Shown piece after piece: positions 1 through 6,051 of a stretch of 33,051 nt of DNA (positions are counted from its first letter, which is position 1; every line of letters begins with the position of its first letter). The DNA comes from an uncultured bacterium. Its GTDB lineage: Bacteria > Patescibacteriota > Saccharimonadia > Saccharimonadales > Saccharimonadaceae. Both the position numbers and the translations under genes were made by a program. Location: the NCBI GenBank assembly GCA_937922985.1, contig CALAKV010000027.1, forward strand, positions 1-33,051, read 5' to 3'. The notes below the pieces were generated by a model. The model saw nothing but the letters and a program-made list of their open reading frames with translations. It was not told the DNA's origin and made no database searches.

Positions 1-195
1 TGGTGAGTTCATTGTTTTAAAGCCATTACCATTCTCAAGAATATCCCAAATGTCCATATATACTCTTTTACTTTTATCTGTATAAACGAGAACTCTTTCA
101 AATAGTTCAGGTAATTTACCACTCCAGATAAATTCAATTCCATATTCATCGCGAACAGGCTTCAGAACAACCTTATTCCATTTCATATTTTTCAT
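1..195 (-). CDS. Partial hypothetical protein, runs off the left edge
   Basis: The 65 codons seen are the N-terminal part of a protein whose C-terminus lies outside the window. The start ATG at 195 is chosen because AAGGAG sits 5 bases upstream; a second in-frame ATG lies three codons on. The visible protein begins MKNMKWNKVVLKP and contains LPELFERVLVYTD, reminiscent of small phage proteins of the DUF551 type, but this is a weak likeness. It is the last visible member of the leftward phage-like gene series and starts 2 bases after the upstream gene's stop. I do not assign a function. Confidence 0.6.
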   Translation of the reverse strand, partial: MKNMKWNKVVLKPVRDEYGIEFIWSGKLPELFERVLVYTDKSKRVYMDIWDILENGNGFKTMNSP

Positions 196-197
196 AT

Positions 198-377
198 TTA
201 CTCCTTATCTATATCTTCTATAATTATTCCGAAAAGATACCAACTTATACAAGCCATTATCAACCAAAGGATTGAGAAAGCAAGCTTAGAATTAAAGAGA
301 AATAAAAGCGAAAGTATAATTGACAATAATCCATCTATATATAAAATTACTAAAATATTTGTTTCTAAAATTCTCAT
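198..377 (-). CDS. Small hydrophobic membrane protein (59 aa)
   Basis: The preferred start is the ATG at 377, which overlaps the stop of the upstream gene as ATGA, so translation is probably coupled; AAGGAG lies 11 bases upstream. A longer in-frame reading exists to 416 but has no better start. The protein MRILETNIL... is mostly two long hydrophobic stretches (about residues 5-27 and 30-50) ending in the acidic tail IIEDIDKE, so it should be a two-span inner-membrane protein. It lies in the phage-like region. A holin-like role is imaginable, but nothing beyond size and hydrophobicity supports it. Confidence 0.6.
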   Translation of the reverse strand: MRILETNILVILYIDGLLSIILSLLFLFNSKLAFSILWLIMACISWYLFGIIIEDIDKE

Positions 378-592
378 TGACCTAATATCTCCTTTGCATA
401 TTCTAACGAGAAACAAGTTATCGTAAAATCAAAGTTCTCATTACTTGGATAAATTAAATTTGTTCTATCTTGATTAGGTAGCTTTCTATCCCAATAAGCG
501 AACGCTTCTTCGATTGTTTCGTGAACCGTGCCATTGGTATTAAATTTACCGTTCCGTTGAATTTTAATATCTCTAAACTTTGGTTTCGCCAT
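374..592 (-). CDS. Hypothetical protein (72 aa)
   Basis: Begins MAKPKFRDIKIQRNGKF after a weak AAGGAT site. The protein is soluble and of mixed charge, with VHETIEEAFAYWDRKLP in the middle. No family was recognised. Its TGA stop overlaps the ATG of the next small membrane protein, and the upstream 190-aa gene ends 11 bases before its start, so it belongs to the same polycistronic phage-like unit. Confidence 0.55.
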   Translation of the reverse strand: MAKPKFRDIKIQRNGKFNTNGTVHETIEEAFAYWDRKLPNQDRTNLIYPSNENFDFTITCFSLEYAKEILGQ

Positions 593-603
593 ATTAATTA
601 TCC

Positions 604-1176
604 TTATTGTTCATAAAACAAATATGTCTTCCATTCCTTAGGGTGTTTTTTAAAACTTTCTTTGATGTCTTCTTTTGAGCCAAAATATATTTTACTTTCC
701 ATATTTTCGCCAGCATTGAAATAACACAGTTTTTTATCTATTAGATTATAATAACCAAAAAATCTTTTCTGACTTGGATTCTCCCAATCAGGTTTAAATC
801 CTTTGGCGTCTTGCTTGATAATTTCTTTGGCTTTTAAATATTTAAGATACTTTTTAGTTTTTTCTACGGTTTTAAATAGTAATCCTAAATCTTTTATATT
901 TTTAACTTCCAAAGCACTCCAGCCAGAATAGTAATCAGTATTTATTTCTTTAAATTTTGATTTATAAATATCTATAGTGAAAAATATTTTAGGCTCTTTA
1001 ATTTTTTCAAACCATTGATCAAAGTTCTCAATATCGTTTATCCATATAGGTGTTGTTATATGATTTTCGCTAATGAGTGTTATTTCGGATATTCCGTTTC
1101 TTTTTCCGGTTTCTTCACAGAAAATCTCACCAGCTTTTGCGAAAGGCAAATCTTTAAGCAATTTATAGCGTTTCAT
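604..1176 (-). CDS. Hypothetical phage-type protein (190 aa)
   Basis: The ATG at 1176 directly follows the TAA of the upstream gene and is preceded by GAGGAAG inside that gene, so the two are probably coupled. The N-terminus MKRYKLLKDLPFAKAGEIF followed by a WFEKIKEP segment near residue 55 resembles a short module often seen repeated in small phage and mobile-element proteins. The rest is lysine-rich, with YSGWSALEVKNIKDL and PSQKRFFGYYNL. No catalytic motif is visible and no function is assigned. Confidence 0.6.
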   Translation of the reverse strand: MKRYKLLKDLPFAKAGEIFCEETGKRNGISEITLISENHITTPIWINDIENFDQWFEKIKEPKIFFTIDIYKSKFKEINTDYYSGWSALEVKNIKDLGLLFKTVEKTKKYLKYLKAKEIIKQDAKGFKPDWENPSQKRFFGYYNLIDKKLCYFNAGENMESKIYFGSKEDIKESFKKHPKEWKTYLFYEQ

Positions 1177-1401
1177 TTATTCTTCCTCGTCTACTTCAAT
1201 GTCGAATTTGTCGGCGATTTCTTGGACTACTTCGATTAAATTTTGGGTTAGTTGTCTGAAATATTCGATTGTCAAACCTTCTTTATTGAGAAATTCCTCT
1301 AATTCTTCGGGTGTCATATCTGCTAAGTCGACTGATTGAAATTTTCCGTCGCGTTTGATTCGTGCGTAAATTCCCGAGAAGTTTCGTTCTTGTGGTTTCA
1401 T
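1177..1401 (-). CDS. Hypothetical acidic protein (74 aa)
   Basis: Starts MKPQERNFSGIYARIKRDG and is strongly acidic towards the C-terminus (FDIEVDEEE), with a helical MTPEELEEFLNKEG segment. It lies 4 bases downstream of the 102-aa coiled-coil gene and ends one base before the 190-aa gene. AAGGATAA precedes the start. No recognised family. It is a small accessory protein of the phage-like unit. Confidence 0.55.
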   Translation of the reverse strand: MKPQERNFSGIYARIKRDGKFQSVDLADMTPEELEEFLNKEGLTIEYFRQLTQNLIEVVQEIADKFDIEVDEEE

Positions 1402-1405
1402 TTTA

Positions 1406-1714
1406 TTATCCTTTCTTTCTAATAATAATCTCGTCTGCTAAAATTCCAAATTTGAACTCGTTCAGCACTCCTGAGCCGTATCTCTCAACTTCAACTGAGG
1501 TGACATTCCTGATGAGCTTTCCGCCAATCATTAGTTGTGAAAATCCGTCGTCTTGTGTGATCACAACTGTTTGGTTTTTAAGGTCTAAGAGTTTCTCGTA
1601 TTCGTCGAGTTTCTCATGCAGTAGTGCTGAAATCTTTTTGTATTTTCTGCTTTCCAATTCGCATTCTCGGAGTCTTTCTTCGAGTCCTCTTATCTTCTTT
1701 CTATTGAAAAACAT
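1406..1714 (-). CDS. Hypothetical coiled-coil protein (102 aa)
   Basis: Starts MFFNRKKIRGLEERL after an AGGAGA site. Residues 8-45 form a charged heptad-like helix (LEERLRECELESRKYKKIS, LHEKLDEYEKLLDL), so a coiled coil is likely. The C-terminal half (VVITQDDGF, IRNVTSVEVERYG) looks beta-rich. Family not recognised. It lies between a small membrane protein gene and an acidic protein gene on the same strand. Confidence 0.55.
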   Translation of the reverse strand: MFFNRKKIRGLEERLRECELESRKYKKISALLHEKLDEYEKLLDLKNQTVVITQDDGFSQLMIGGKLIRNVTSVEVERYGSGVLNEFKFGILADEIIIRKKG

Positions 1715-1728
1715 TTTTCTCCTTTAAT

Positions 1729-1914
1729 TTACTTTTGGCAATTAACTGTAGTATTTAGCTTAGCTTTAGTGCTTTTGAGTTCAGCTTCTGAGCCTATAAA
1801 TAGCCCAAATGCACCCGAAAAGAGTATTAGGGTAATGATCGCAATCGCTCGCCAAGCCGACATCTTGAATTTTAAATCTCGCATAATCAGTTGGTTTATG
1901 TCAGTCTGCTTCAT
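1729..1914 (-). CDS. Small single-span membrane protein (61 aa)
   Basis: Starts MKQTDINQLIMRDLKF after GAAAGGAT. One hydrophobic helix (about residues 22-41, IAIITLILFSGAFGLFIGSE) is followed by a short polar tail, so it is a single-span protein with a roughly 20-residue cytoplasmic N-terminus. Small proteins of this kind occur in phage lysis or accessory regions, but the role is not shown. It follows the 45-aa ORF by 37 bases. Confidence 0.5.
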   Translation of the reverse strand: MKQTDINQLIMRDLKFKMSAWRAIAIITLILFSGAFGLFIGSEAELKSTKAKLNTTVNCQK

Positions 1915-1951
1915 AGCTATCCTTTCTTTCTTTTCTTTTTCTGCTGACTGT

Positions 1952-2089
1952 CTAAGTATCTTTTTCGATCTTTAAAGCTTTGTTAATCTCTTCAGGTGTT
2001 TTTTTAAAAGTTCGCATTTTATGCTCCGGAACTTCGAATTTCTTGTTGAATAATTCAGCACAAGCTACACCTCGATATAACGCTTTCAT
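1952..2089 (-). CDS. Tiny ORF (45 aa), coupled to the preceding tiny ORF
   Basis: The ATG overlaps the TGA of the 22-aa ORF as ATGA, which suggests translational coupling. The product starts MKALYRGVACAELFNKKFEVP and ends in a basic, helical EEINKALKIEKDT. No family recognised. The evidence for coding is the overlap architecture, the continuation of a tight gene chain and the absence of other content in this 445-base stretch. Confidence 0.45.
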   Translation of the reverse strand: MKALYRGVACAELFNKKFEVPEHKMRTFKKTPEEINKALKIEKDT

Positions 2090-2154
2090 TCAGCAGGAAT
2101 CACCTTTACTGGAATTTGAGCTTGACTGTTTTTGAATTGAATTTCAATTTTCAT
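2086..2154 (-). CDS. Tiny ORF (22 aa) with a strong ribosome binding site
   Basis: A very short reading frame, MKIEIQFKNSQAQIPVKVIP-A-E, preceded by AAGGAG at 6 bases, one of the best ribosome binding sites in the region. It ends in an ATGA overlap with the next ORF. It could be a translated leader that delivers ribosomes to the 45-aa ORF, or a real micropeptide with alternating beta-type residues. Confidence 0.4.
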   Translation of the reverse strand: MKIEIQFKNSQAQIPVKVIPAE

Positions 2155-2163
2155 ATTAACTCC

Positions 2164-2307
2164 TTATTTATTAATAAAAATTTCAACCTGTTTAGCACCG
2201 TTTTTAAGTAGCCAATTACGAGCGTAAGTCGCATCGTTTATGGTTTTGTAGTTTTTAGAGTACTCAACTCCTTTTTCGTCTTTCCATCTAATTGTAAAAC
2301 TATTCAT
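2164..2307 (-). CDS. Tiny ORF (47 aa)
   Basis: Starts MNSFTIRWKDEKGVEYSKNY and ends VEIFINK, with a plausible compact alpha/beta fold pattern (RNWLLKNGAKQVEIFI). Its ATG lies inside the end of the 20-aa basic ORF, overlapping by 8 bases. The site AAAGAAG upstream is weak. It resembles small phage proteins in size and layout; function unknown. Confidence 0.5.
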   Translation of the reverse strand: MNSFTIRWKDEKGVEYSKNYKTINDATYARNWLLKNGAKQVEIFINK

Positions 2308-2362
2308 TAATTAACTTCTTTCGTTTTCTTCGTTGTTTCTTACGTAGTGATTTCTTGCTCAT
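2300..2362 (-). CDS. Tiny highly basic ORF (20 aa)
   Basis: Starts at TAATG, sharing the A of the upstream nuclease gene's stop codon. The peptide is MSKKSLRKKQRRKRKKLINE, in which 12 of 20 residues are Lys or Arg. It also overlaps the next tiny ORF. If translated it would bind nucleic acid or ribosomes non-specifically, or serve only to couple translation; I cannot tell which. Confidence 0.35.
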   Translation of the reverse strand: MSKKSLRKKQRRKRKKLINE

Positions 2363-2814
2363 TAAAATTCAACTTTCTTATGTTTTGGTTCGCCGAGATA
2401 ATTTGTAATAATTTGAATTGCTTGATCGTAACCAACGGCGAATTTAGCATAATAACCAGATTCGATTAGCTTATTTAACATTTCTGTCTGTTCTTCAATA
2501 TGCTTATTTTTACGAAGTGTTCCATCTTTCTTATAAAGTTGAGTTCCTTCAGCTTTAAGTTCGAGAAATAGACCGCCAACATCTTGACTATAAATACCAT
2601 AGCCACTTTTTGTATCTACGGCGATCATCTCTCTCGGACAAGCAATGAACAGATCCGGCCAAGCTCGAGATTTCTGAAATTTCTTGTGCTTGGCGGCTTG
2701 GCCTGGGCTCATTTTCATTCCGCTTGAAAAATCTGTTCGAAATAACACATCAGGATAATTCTTGCGCAGGTAGTCGCAAACTTTGAGATGCAAAATTTCT
2801 TCTTTCTTGATCAT
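2362..2814 (-). CDS. VRR-NUC family nuclease (150 aa)
   Basis: A compact PD-(D/E)xK nuclease of the VRR-NUC type found alone in phages, where it is thought to cut branched DNA or act in recombination and packaging. What is seen: an early helix MIKKEEILHLKVCDYLRKNY; the family pattern RAWPDLFIACP near residue 50, whose Asp is a metal ligand; LELKAEG near residue 85, the E-x-K catalytic pair; then EEQTEMLNKL with the conserved Gln; and GYYAKFAVGYDQAIQII at the C-terminus. Length is normal for a standalone domain. It sits directly downstream of the SSB-like gene in the recombination cassette and hands over to the tiny basic ORF by TAATG. Confidence 0.85.
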   Translation of the reverse strand: MIKKEEILHLKVCDYLRKNYPDVLFRTDFSSGMKMSPGQAAKHKKFQKSRAWPDLFIACPREMIAVDTKSGYGIYSQDVGGLFLELKAEGTQLYKKDGTLRKNKHIEEQTEMLNKLIESGYYAKFAVGYDQAIQIITNYLGEPKHKKVEF

Positions 2815-2823
2815 CTTAACTCC

Positions 2824-3375
2824 TTAAAATGGAATATCACTTAAATCAACTGGTTCATCGAAGTTTTCGGGTGCTTCGAGTTCTTGATTTTCAGGTTTAG
2901 TTTCAACTTGAGTTTTTGAAGTATCAGATTTTGGCTCATAACCGTAAATTCGGCGGTTGATCGATTTTTTGACCTTGCCGTCCTTCTCATAAGTTCGGTC
3001 TTCATCTTCACTAACTTTGAACCAGGCAGTGCAGCCAACTGTTTTTTCGAGTAATACTGCAAAATCTGCCAAGTTTTTAATCTGCTGGATTTTCTCACGA
3101 ATCTTTTGCTTGATATTTTCATCTTCTTGGTTGTGAACTAAAATCTTGCGAACAGTATCAATTGAGATCCTGCGCGTATCTGGAGTATGCAACCAAAGCC
3201 GCGCACGATCTTCGGCCGAATCGTTTTCAACGAAGATTTCAGCGTAAGGCTTGTCATCATGCTTATCAATTTTGGTTTTAGTGATTTTTACTTCATGCAC
3301 ACCAAACTCGAAATAGCCGCTTTCTTTAGTTTCTTCTGGTGTAATTGTAATACTTTTGAGTTCTTCCTGAGTCAT
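2824..3375 (-). CDS. Phage single-stranded DNA-binding-like protein (183 aa)
   Basis: Probable ssDNA-binding protein of the recombination cassette. The N-terminal 130 residues look like a single beta-rich domain (FEFGVHEVKITKTKID, YAEIFVENDSAEDRARLWLH), and the C-terminal 50 residues are an acidic, low-complexity tail ending PVDLSDIPF. An acidic tail closing in D-I-P-F is the hallmark of SSB proteins, where it recruits partners such as exonucleases and helicases. The gene lies between a YqaJ exonuclease and a VRR-NUC nuclease, as expected. It does not look like a canonical bacterial SSB OB-fold, so it is likely a phage-type analogue. AAAGGAT precedes the start. Confidence 0.7.
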   Translation of the reverse strand: MTQEELKSITITPEETKESGYFEFGVHEVKITKTKIDKHDDKPYAEIFVENDSAEDRARLWLHTPDTRRISIDTVRKILVHNQEDENIKQKIREKIQQIKNLADFAVLLEKTVGCTAWFKVSEDEDRTYEKDGKVKKSINRRIYGYEPKSDTSKTQVETKPENQELEAPENFDEPVDLSDIPF

Positions 3376-3387
3376 AAAATCCTTTCA

Positions 3388-4191
3388 TTAAAATAATAGT
3401 TTTTCTACTTCTTGTTCAACTAATGTGAGAGCAGATTGTTCGAAATAAATCGCTCGCTGGATCTCTTTTTCGAAATCCTTACGGTTAAGTTCGAAGATTA
3501 AGAGTTCGAGCTGTGGCGCAAGAGCGAAAGAGTCTGAATACATTGCAAAGTAGAGTTTTTCGAGCTTTTCGTTAACTGCAAAATATTGAATAATTTGTCG
3601 TCTGTATTCGCTAGGTGGTTGTTGTTCATAAAACGCTCGCACTTGTTTCCAGTTGTCTAAACATTTAATTTCAACTGCTTCAGTGATTTCGCCTTTTTCG
3701 TTAGCAATTTCACCATCTGGTGAACAAATGATATTTTCGTTAATGTCAGATTGCCAAACCCGACCTTCGATAATTTCTTTGCCAAGTTTTTGGGCAACCT
3801 TTTCACGCGCTTCTTCTTCAAGTATTTCACCACGAAGAGCGGCAGAATATTTACGATCTCCTAAGCGATCTGCGTAATCGTTCTCGTTGATTGGTTTGGC
3901 GATTCGTTCTGCGATTAGCTTATAAATTGCATCGCCAAGCTCAACTTCACATTCTTTTTTCTCAACTTCAGCTTCGCCAATAAGTTCTTTAAGTTCTTGA
4001 ATTGTTAAGTTTTTTGGTTGTCCTTTCTGGTTGAGTGGAATTTCGATTTTTAACTTTTCCGCAAGATCTAACCATTCAGATTTTAAAACCGTTCGAGGTG
4101 TGCCGAACTCCTTGGCTTTACTTCCGCTGATTTTGCCTTCACGGAAGTGTAGCCATTCATCTGATCGTTGTTCAAGGTTTAAGATTTTCAT
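3388..4191 (-). CDS. YqaJ-family phage recombinase exonuclease (267 aa)
   Basis: A 5'-3' double-strand exonuclease of the lambda Exo/YqaJ type that resects DNA ends for single-strand annealing. The N-terminal family signature LEQRSDEWLHFREGKISGS is at residues 6-24. Catalytic landmarks follow: ALRGEILEEEAREKVAQKLG with the conserved Glu, ICSPDGEI with the metal-binding Asp, and AVEIKCLD with the E-x-K pair; a helical C-terminus follows. An inserted acidic helix around residues 60-85 (TIQELKELIGEAEVEKKECE) is longer than in minimal members. It starts one base into the end of the Rad52-like gene, so the annealase and exonuclease are translated together. Confidence 0.88.
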   Translation of the reverse strand: MKILNLEQRSDEWLHFREGKISGSKAKEFGTPRTVLKSEWLDLAEKLKIEIPLNQKGQPKNLTIQELKELIGEAEVEKKECEVELGDAIYKLIAERIAKPINENDYADRLGDRKYSAALRGEILEEEAREKVAQKLGKEIIEGRVWQSDINENIICSPDGEIANEKGEITEAVEIKCLDNWKQVRAFYEQQPPSEYRRQIIQYFAVNEKLEKLYFAMYSDSFALAPQLELLIFELNRKDFEKEIQRAIYFEQSALTLVEQEVEKLLF

Positions 4192-4871
4192 TATTTCAAT
4201 TGACCTTTCAATTCGTCCTTAATTTTAATTAACTCTTCAATTACTTCATTATTACCTTTGAATTTATTAACTCCTTTAACGAAATTAGCTTGAAGTTCTT
4301 TAAGGTTTTTCGAAGATTTAAGCTGAGTGATAAGTTCTTGCGAATTATCTTTAACTTCTTTTTGCTGTTCCTGCTCATCTTTATACAAAAATTTATAGCC
4401 GACCGTATCACTTCGATTAAGATCTCGACCAAACATTTTACCAAGATGTTCAACTGCATCTTTTATTGCATAAGATTTAGCAGCAGGGGCGGCTAACTGA
4501 ACGGCGTTATTCTTAATATTGGCAAGGTCTGCAGCAGATTTACCAGCGTTTGTTTGGAGTGGACTTGCGCCAACACCATCGTGAAAACTCCACTCGCCAG
4601 TGATTGGGTTTTTGTAATGAACCCGAACTGTTGCACAAACACTTTGTGCGAGCTGCGAAATGCTTAAAATTTCAATTCGCCACTCTTGGAAAATCATATC
4701 AAGCAGCATTTCGATTTTATCGATTGGAAGATACTTAACATTTTTTGCGGTAGGGTGATTTTTAAGCCACTTAGTGTTTACAGGATTGTTTAAGATAGTT
4801 TTCAATCGGGCTGAGTCTTTTATTTCTTCAATCCTAACTTCGTTATTTACATATTTGACTAAACTGTTCAT
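4191..4871 (-). CDS. Rad52-superfamily single-strand annealing protein (226 aa)
   Basis: Predicted annealing protein that pairs complementary ssDNA left by the adjacent YqaJ exonuclease. The start at 4871 (MNSLVKYVNNEVRIEE) is preferred over a longer frame beginning at 4913 because AAGGAGG lies 8 bases upstream of it, within the preceding gene. The central region follows the Rad52/Sak pattern: WRIEILSISQLAQSVCATV, then VRVHYKNPITGEWSFHDGVG, then an Ala-rich helix reading NNAVQLAAPAAKSYAIKDAV and LGKMFGRDLN. The C-terminal 60 residues are a charged tail. This resembles Sak3-type phage annealases; the family call rests on motif pattern only. Confidence 0.75.
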   Translation of the reverse strand: MNSLVKYVNNEVRIEEIKDSARLKTILNNPVNTKWLKNHPTAKNVKYLPIDKIEMLLDMIFQEWRIEILSISQLAQSVCATVRVHYKNPITGEWSFHDGVGASPLQTNAGKSAADLANIKNNAVQLAAPAAKSYAIKDAVEHLGKMFGRDLNRSDTVGYKFLYKDEQEQQKEVKDNSQELITQLKSSKNLKELQANFVKGVNKFKGNNEVIEELIKIKDELKGQLK

Positions 4872-4872
4872 C

Positions 4873-5100
4873 TTAAAATCCTCCTTCGTTGTATTGTCGC
4901 CAAGCTTCAACACTTGGTGATTCTTCCCAAAAACCGATGCTATCTAAATAATCGTTAAATTCTTCATCAAATATATCGCCTGCGATTGTGGCATAGTTTT
5001 TGCCGTCACAATCGACATCTTCGATATAAGCTTTTTCTTTCAAAACGATTTCAAAGAATAATTCTTTAATTTGTTGGTTGGTTAATTGGTTATCATTCAT
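4873..5100 (-). CDS. Hypothetical acidic protein (75 aa)
   Basis: Starts MNDNQLTNQQIKELFFEIVL after a strong AAGGAG site. It is acidic, with a DGKNYATIAGDIFDEEFNDYLDSIGF segment and the C-terminus VEAWRQYNEGGF. No recognised family. Its 3' end contains the AAGGAGG used by the annealase gene and its stop lies one base before that start, so it is the first gene of the coupled recombination cassette. A regulatory or anti-host role is possible but not shown. Confidence 0.6.
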   Translation of the reverse strand: MNDNQLTNQQIKELFFEIVLKEKAYIEDVDCDGKNYATIAGDIFDEEFNDYLDSIGFWEESPSVEAWRQYNEGGF

Positions 5101-5118
5101 ATTTTCTCCTTATGTTGG

Positions 5119-5535
5119 TTAGTTCATAAATTTCAAGTAAGATCCGTTATTGTATGCTGCCCACGCTCGGTAACCTTGCGATTGCCAGATTTTGAAAGCA
5201 ATCTCGGTATTCTTGGCTGGATTTGCTAAAATGCTTCGGCTGTGGCCGTGAATACTGTTGATCTGGAATAATCCGTAGTCGTAAGTTCCGTTTGTATTTA
5301 ATCCGGAATTGTCTGATCTTGGATTGCAATTACTCTCCGCTCGAGCGATTGCCAGCATAACTTTTGAATTCCACGGGTATTTTTCAACCAATTCTCGAAA
5401 CTCTTCGCACCGACCAGCAACCTGTGAACTCGCAATTTTGGGCGAGGGCTGAACTCGAACCTCCACAGTTTGAGCTGAGCTTGGCTGTTTAGTCGCAGCT
5501 TCGAGAGTTGGTTTTAATTGTGGCGAATTCGCCAT
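5119..5535 (-). CDS. Lysozyme-like (SLT fold) domain protein, possible frameshift product
   Basis: Predicted peptidoglycan lytic transglycosylase or lysozyme. The catalytic Glu is in LAIARAESNCNP (E67 from the ATG at 5535), followed by the family signature TYDYGLFQINSIHG and the C-terminal AWAAYNNGSY. Residues 1-45 are a Pro/Ser/Thr/Lys-rich linker. As drawn it has no signal peptide or membrane span, and its ATG has no good ribosome binding site, so it could not reach the wall by itself. The same frame stays open upstream to a TGA at 5601-5599, overlapping the preceding membrane protein gene at a slippery A AAT TTA (5589-5583). A -1 shift there would yield a membrane-anchored enzyme of about 244 residues. 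Confidence 0.8.
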   Translation of the reverse strand: MANSPQLKPTLEAATKQPSSAQTVEVRVQPSPKIASSQVAGRCEEFRELVEKYPWNSKVMLAIARAESNCNPRSDNSGLNTNGTYDYGLFQINSIHGHSRSILANPAKNTEIAFKIWQSQGYRAWAAYNNGSYLKFMN

Positions 5536-5567
5536 AGTTAAACCTATCGAATTCGATACCTTTGGAT

Positions 5568-5852
5568 TTACTTGTTTTGGTTTAAATTTCGAATAGTCTC
5601 AACTAATTTATCGTTATTTACTTTTGTGTTAGCTTCGCCTTGTTTCATGCCAAAGTAGAAAGCTAAACCAGCAATAACGGCTGTGTAAATTACAATTGTT
5701 TTAGTTGTTTCGATTAATTTTTTCCAGTTAAATTTCTTAATATTTTTCATTTTATTTTCTCCTTGTTTTTGTTTTGTTGGTTTGAGTTCAATTTTAGAGT
5801 TCTTGATTTTTTCGAACTCTTTTTCGAACTCGGTTTCGTTAATTTTGTTCAT
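5568..5852 (-). CDS. Signal-anchor membrane protein upstream of the lysozyme domain (94 aa)
   Basis: A charged N-terminus (MNKINETEFEKEFEKIKNSK), one membrane span at about residues 52-68 (TIVIYTAVIAGLAFYFG) with a basic patch before it (KNIKKFNWKK), and a short polar tail ending RNLNQNK, giving an N-in/C-out anchor. Start 5852 has AAAGGG 4 bases upstream, abutting a giant hairpin. A second in-frame ATG at 5750 has a better AAGGAG and would give 60 residues, so two forms are possible. An in-frame TTG at 5876 lies in the hairpin and is unlikely. The final codons CGA AAT TTA contain a canonical -1 slippery heptamer leading into the lysozyme frame. Confidence 0.65.
   Translation of the reverse strand: MNKINETEFEKEFEKIKNSKIELKPTKQKQGENKMKNIKKFNWKKLIETTKTIVIYTAVIAGLAFYFGMKQGEANTKVNNDKLVETIRNLNQNK
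5583..5589 (-). promoter_or_regulatory. Candidate -1 programmed frameshift site (A AAT TTA)
   Basis: On the minus strand the bases 5589-5583 read A AAT TTA, the X XXY YYZ heptamer, with AAT and TTA in the frame of the membrane protein. Slipping back one base gives AAA TTT, exactly the frame of the lysozyme ORF. The zero-frame stop TAA follows 12 bases later. TTAAACC (5585-5579) can pair with GGTTTAA about 40 bases downstream, and an inner TATCG-AATT-CGATA hairpin lies between, so downstream pairing is possible although its spacing is not classical. Confidence 0.5.
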
Positions 5853-5859
5853 AATTCCC

Positions 5860-5956
5860 TTTCTCAGGCTGTTCAAGCTGATAACTACAGTTGCGAGATG
5901 ACAAAACCCGCAACTGCTCGGGTGGGCATCGTTATCAGCTCAAATAGCCTGAGAAA
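5860..5956 (-). repeat. Large imperfect inverted repeat / structured leader
   Basis: Arms of 26 bases at 5860-5885 and 5931-5956 are complementary apart from one mismatch and two G-U pairs when read as minus-strand RNA; the plus strand would have two mismatches. Inside is a second perfect 8-bp hairpin (5888-5895 with 5909-5916). The base of the stem touches the AAAGGG ribosome binding site of the membrane protein gene. This fits a translational control element, or a recombination or replication site of the element, but no known class was recognised. Confidence 0.75.
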
Positions 5957-6017
5957 TTATTAAATCTTCGAAATCTATTCGTTGGTTTTTCTTAATTCTT
6001 TACTATTTAAACCACTT

Positions 6018-6045
6018 TTGAAATCTTAGATTGATTTGATATAAT
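6018..6045 (+). promoter_or_regulatory. Plus-strand sigma70-type promoter
   Basis: TTGAAA at 6018-6023 and TATAAT at 6040-6045 with a 16-base spacer. It is the only clear plus-strand promoter next to the element and points at the hairpin-rich segment ending in the terminator at 6139-6176. Confidence 0.6.
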
Positions 6046-6051
6046 TGCCAG

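Noticed and set aside
5544..5557. Palindrome TATCGAATTCGATA treated as an operator
   Set aside because: It lies in the linker-coding part before the lysozyme domain, is single-copy, and is better considered as part of possible pairing downstream of the slippery site.
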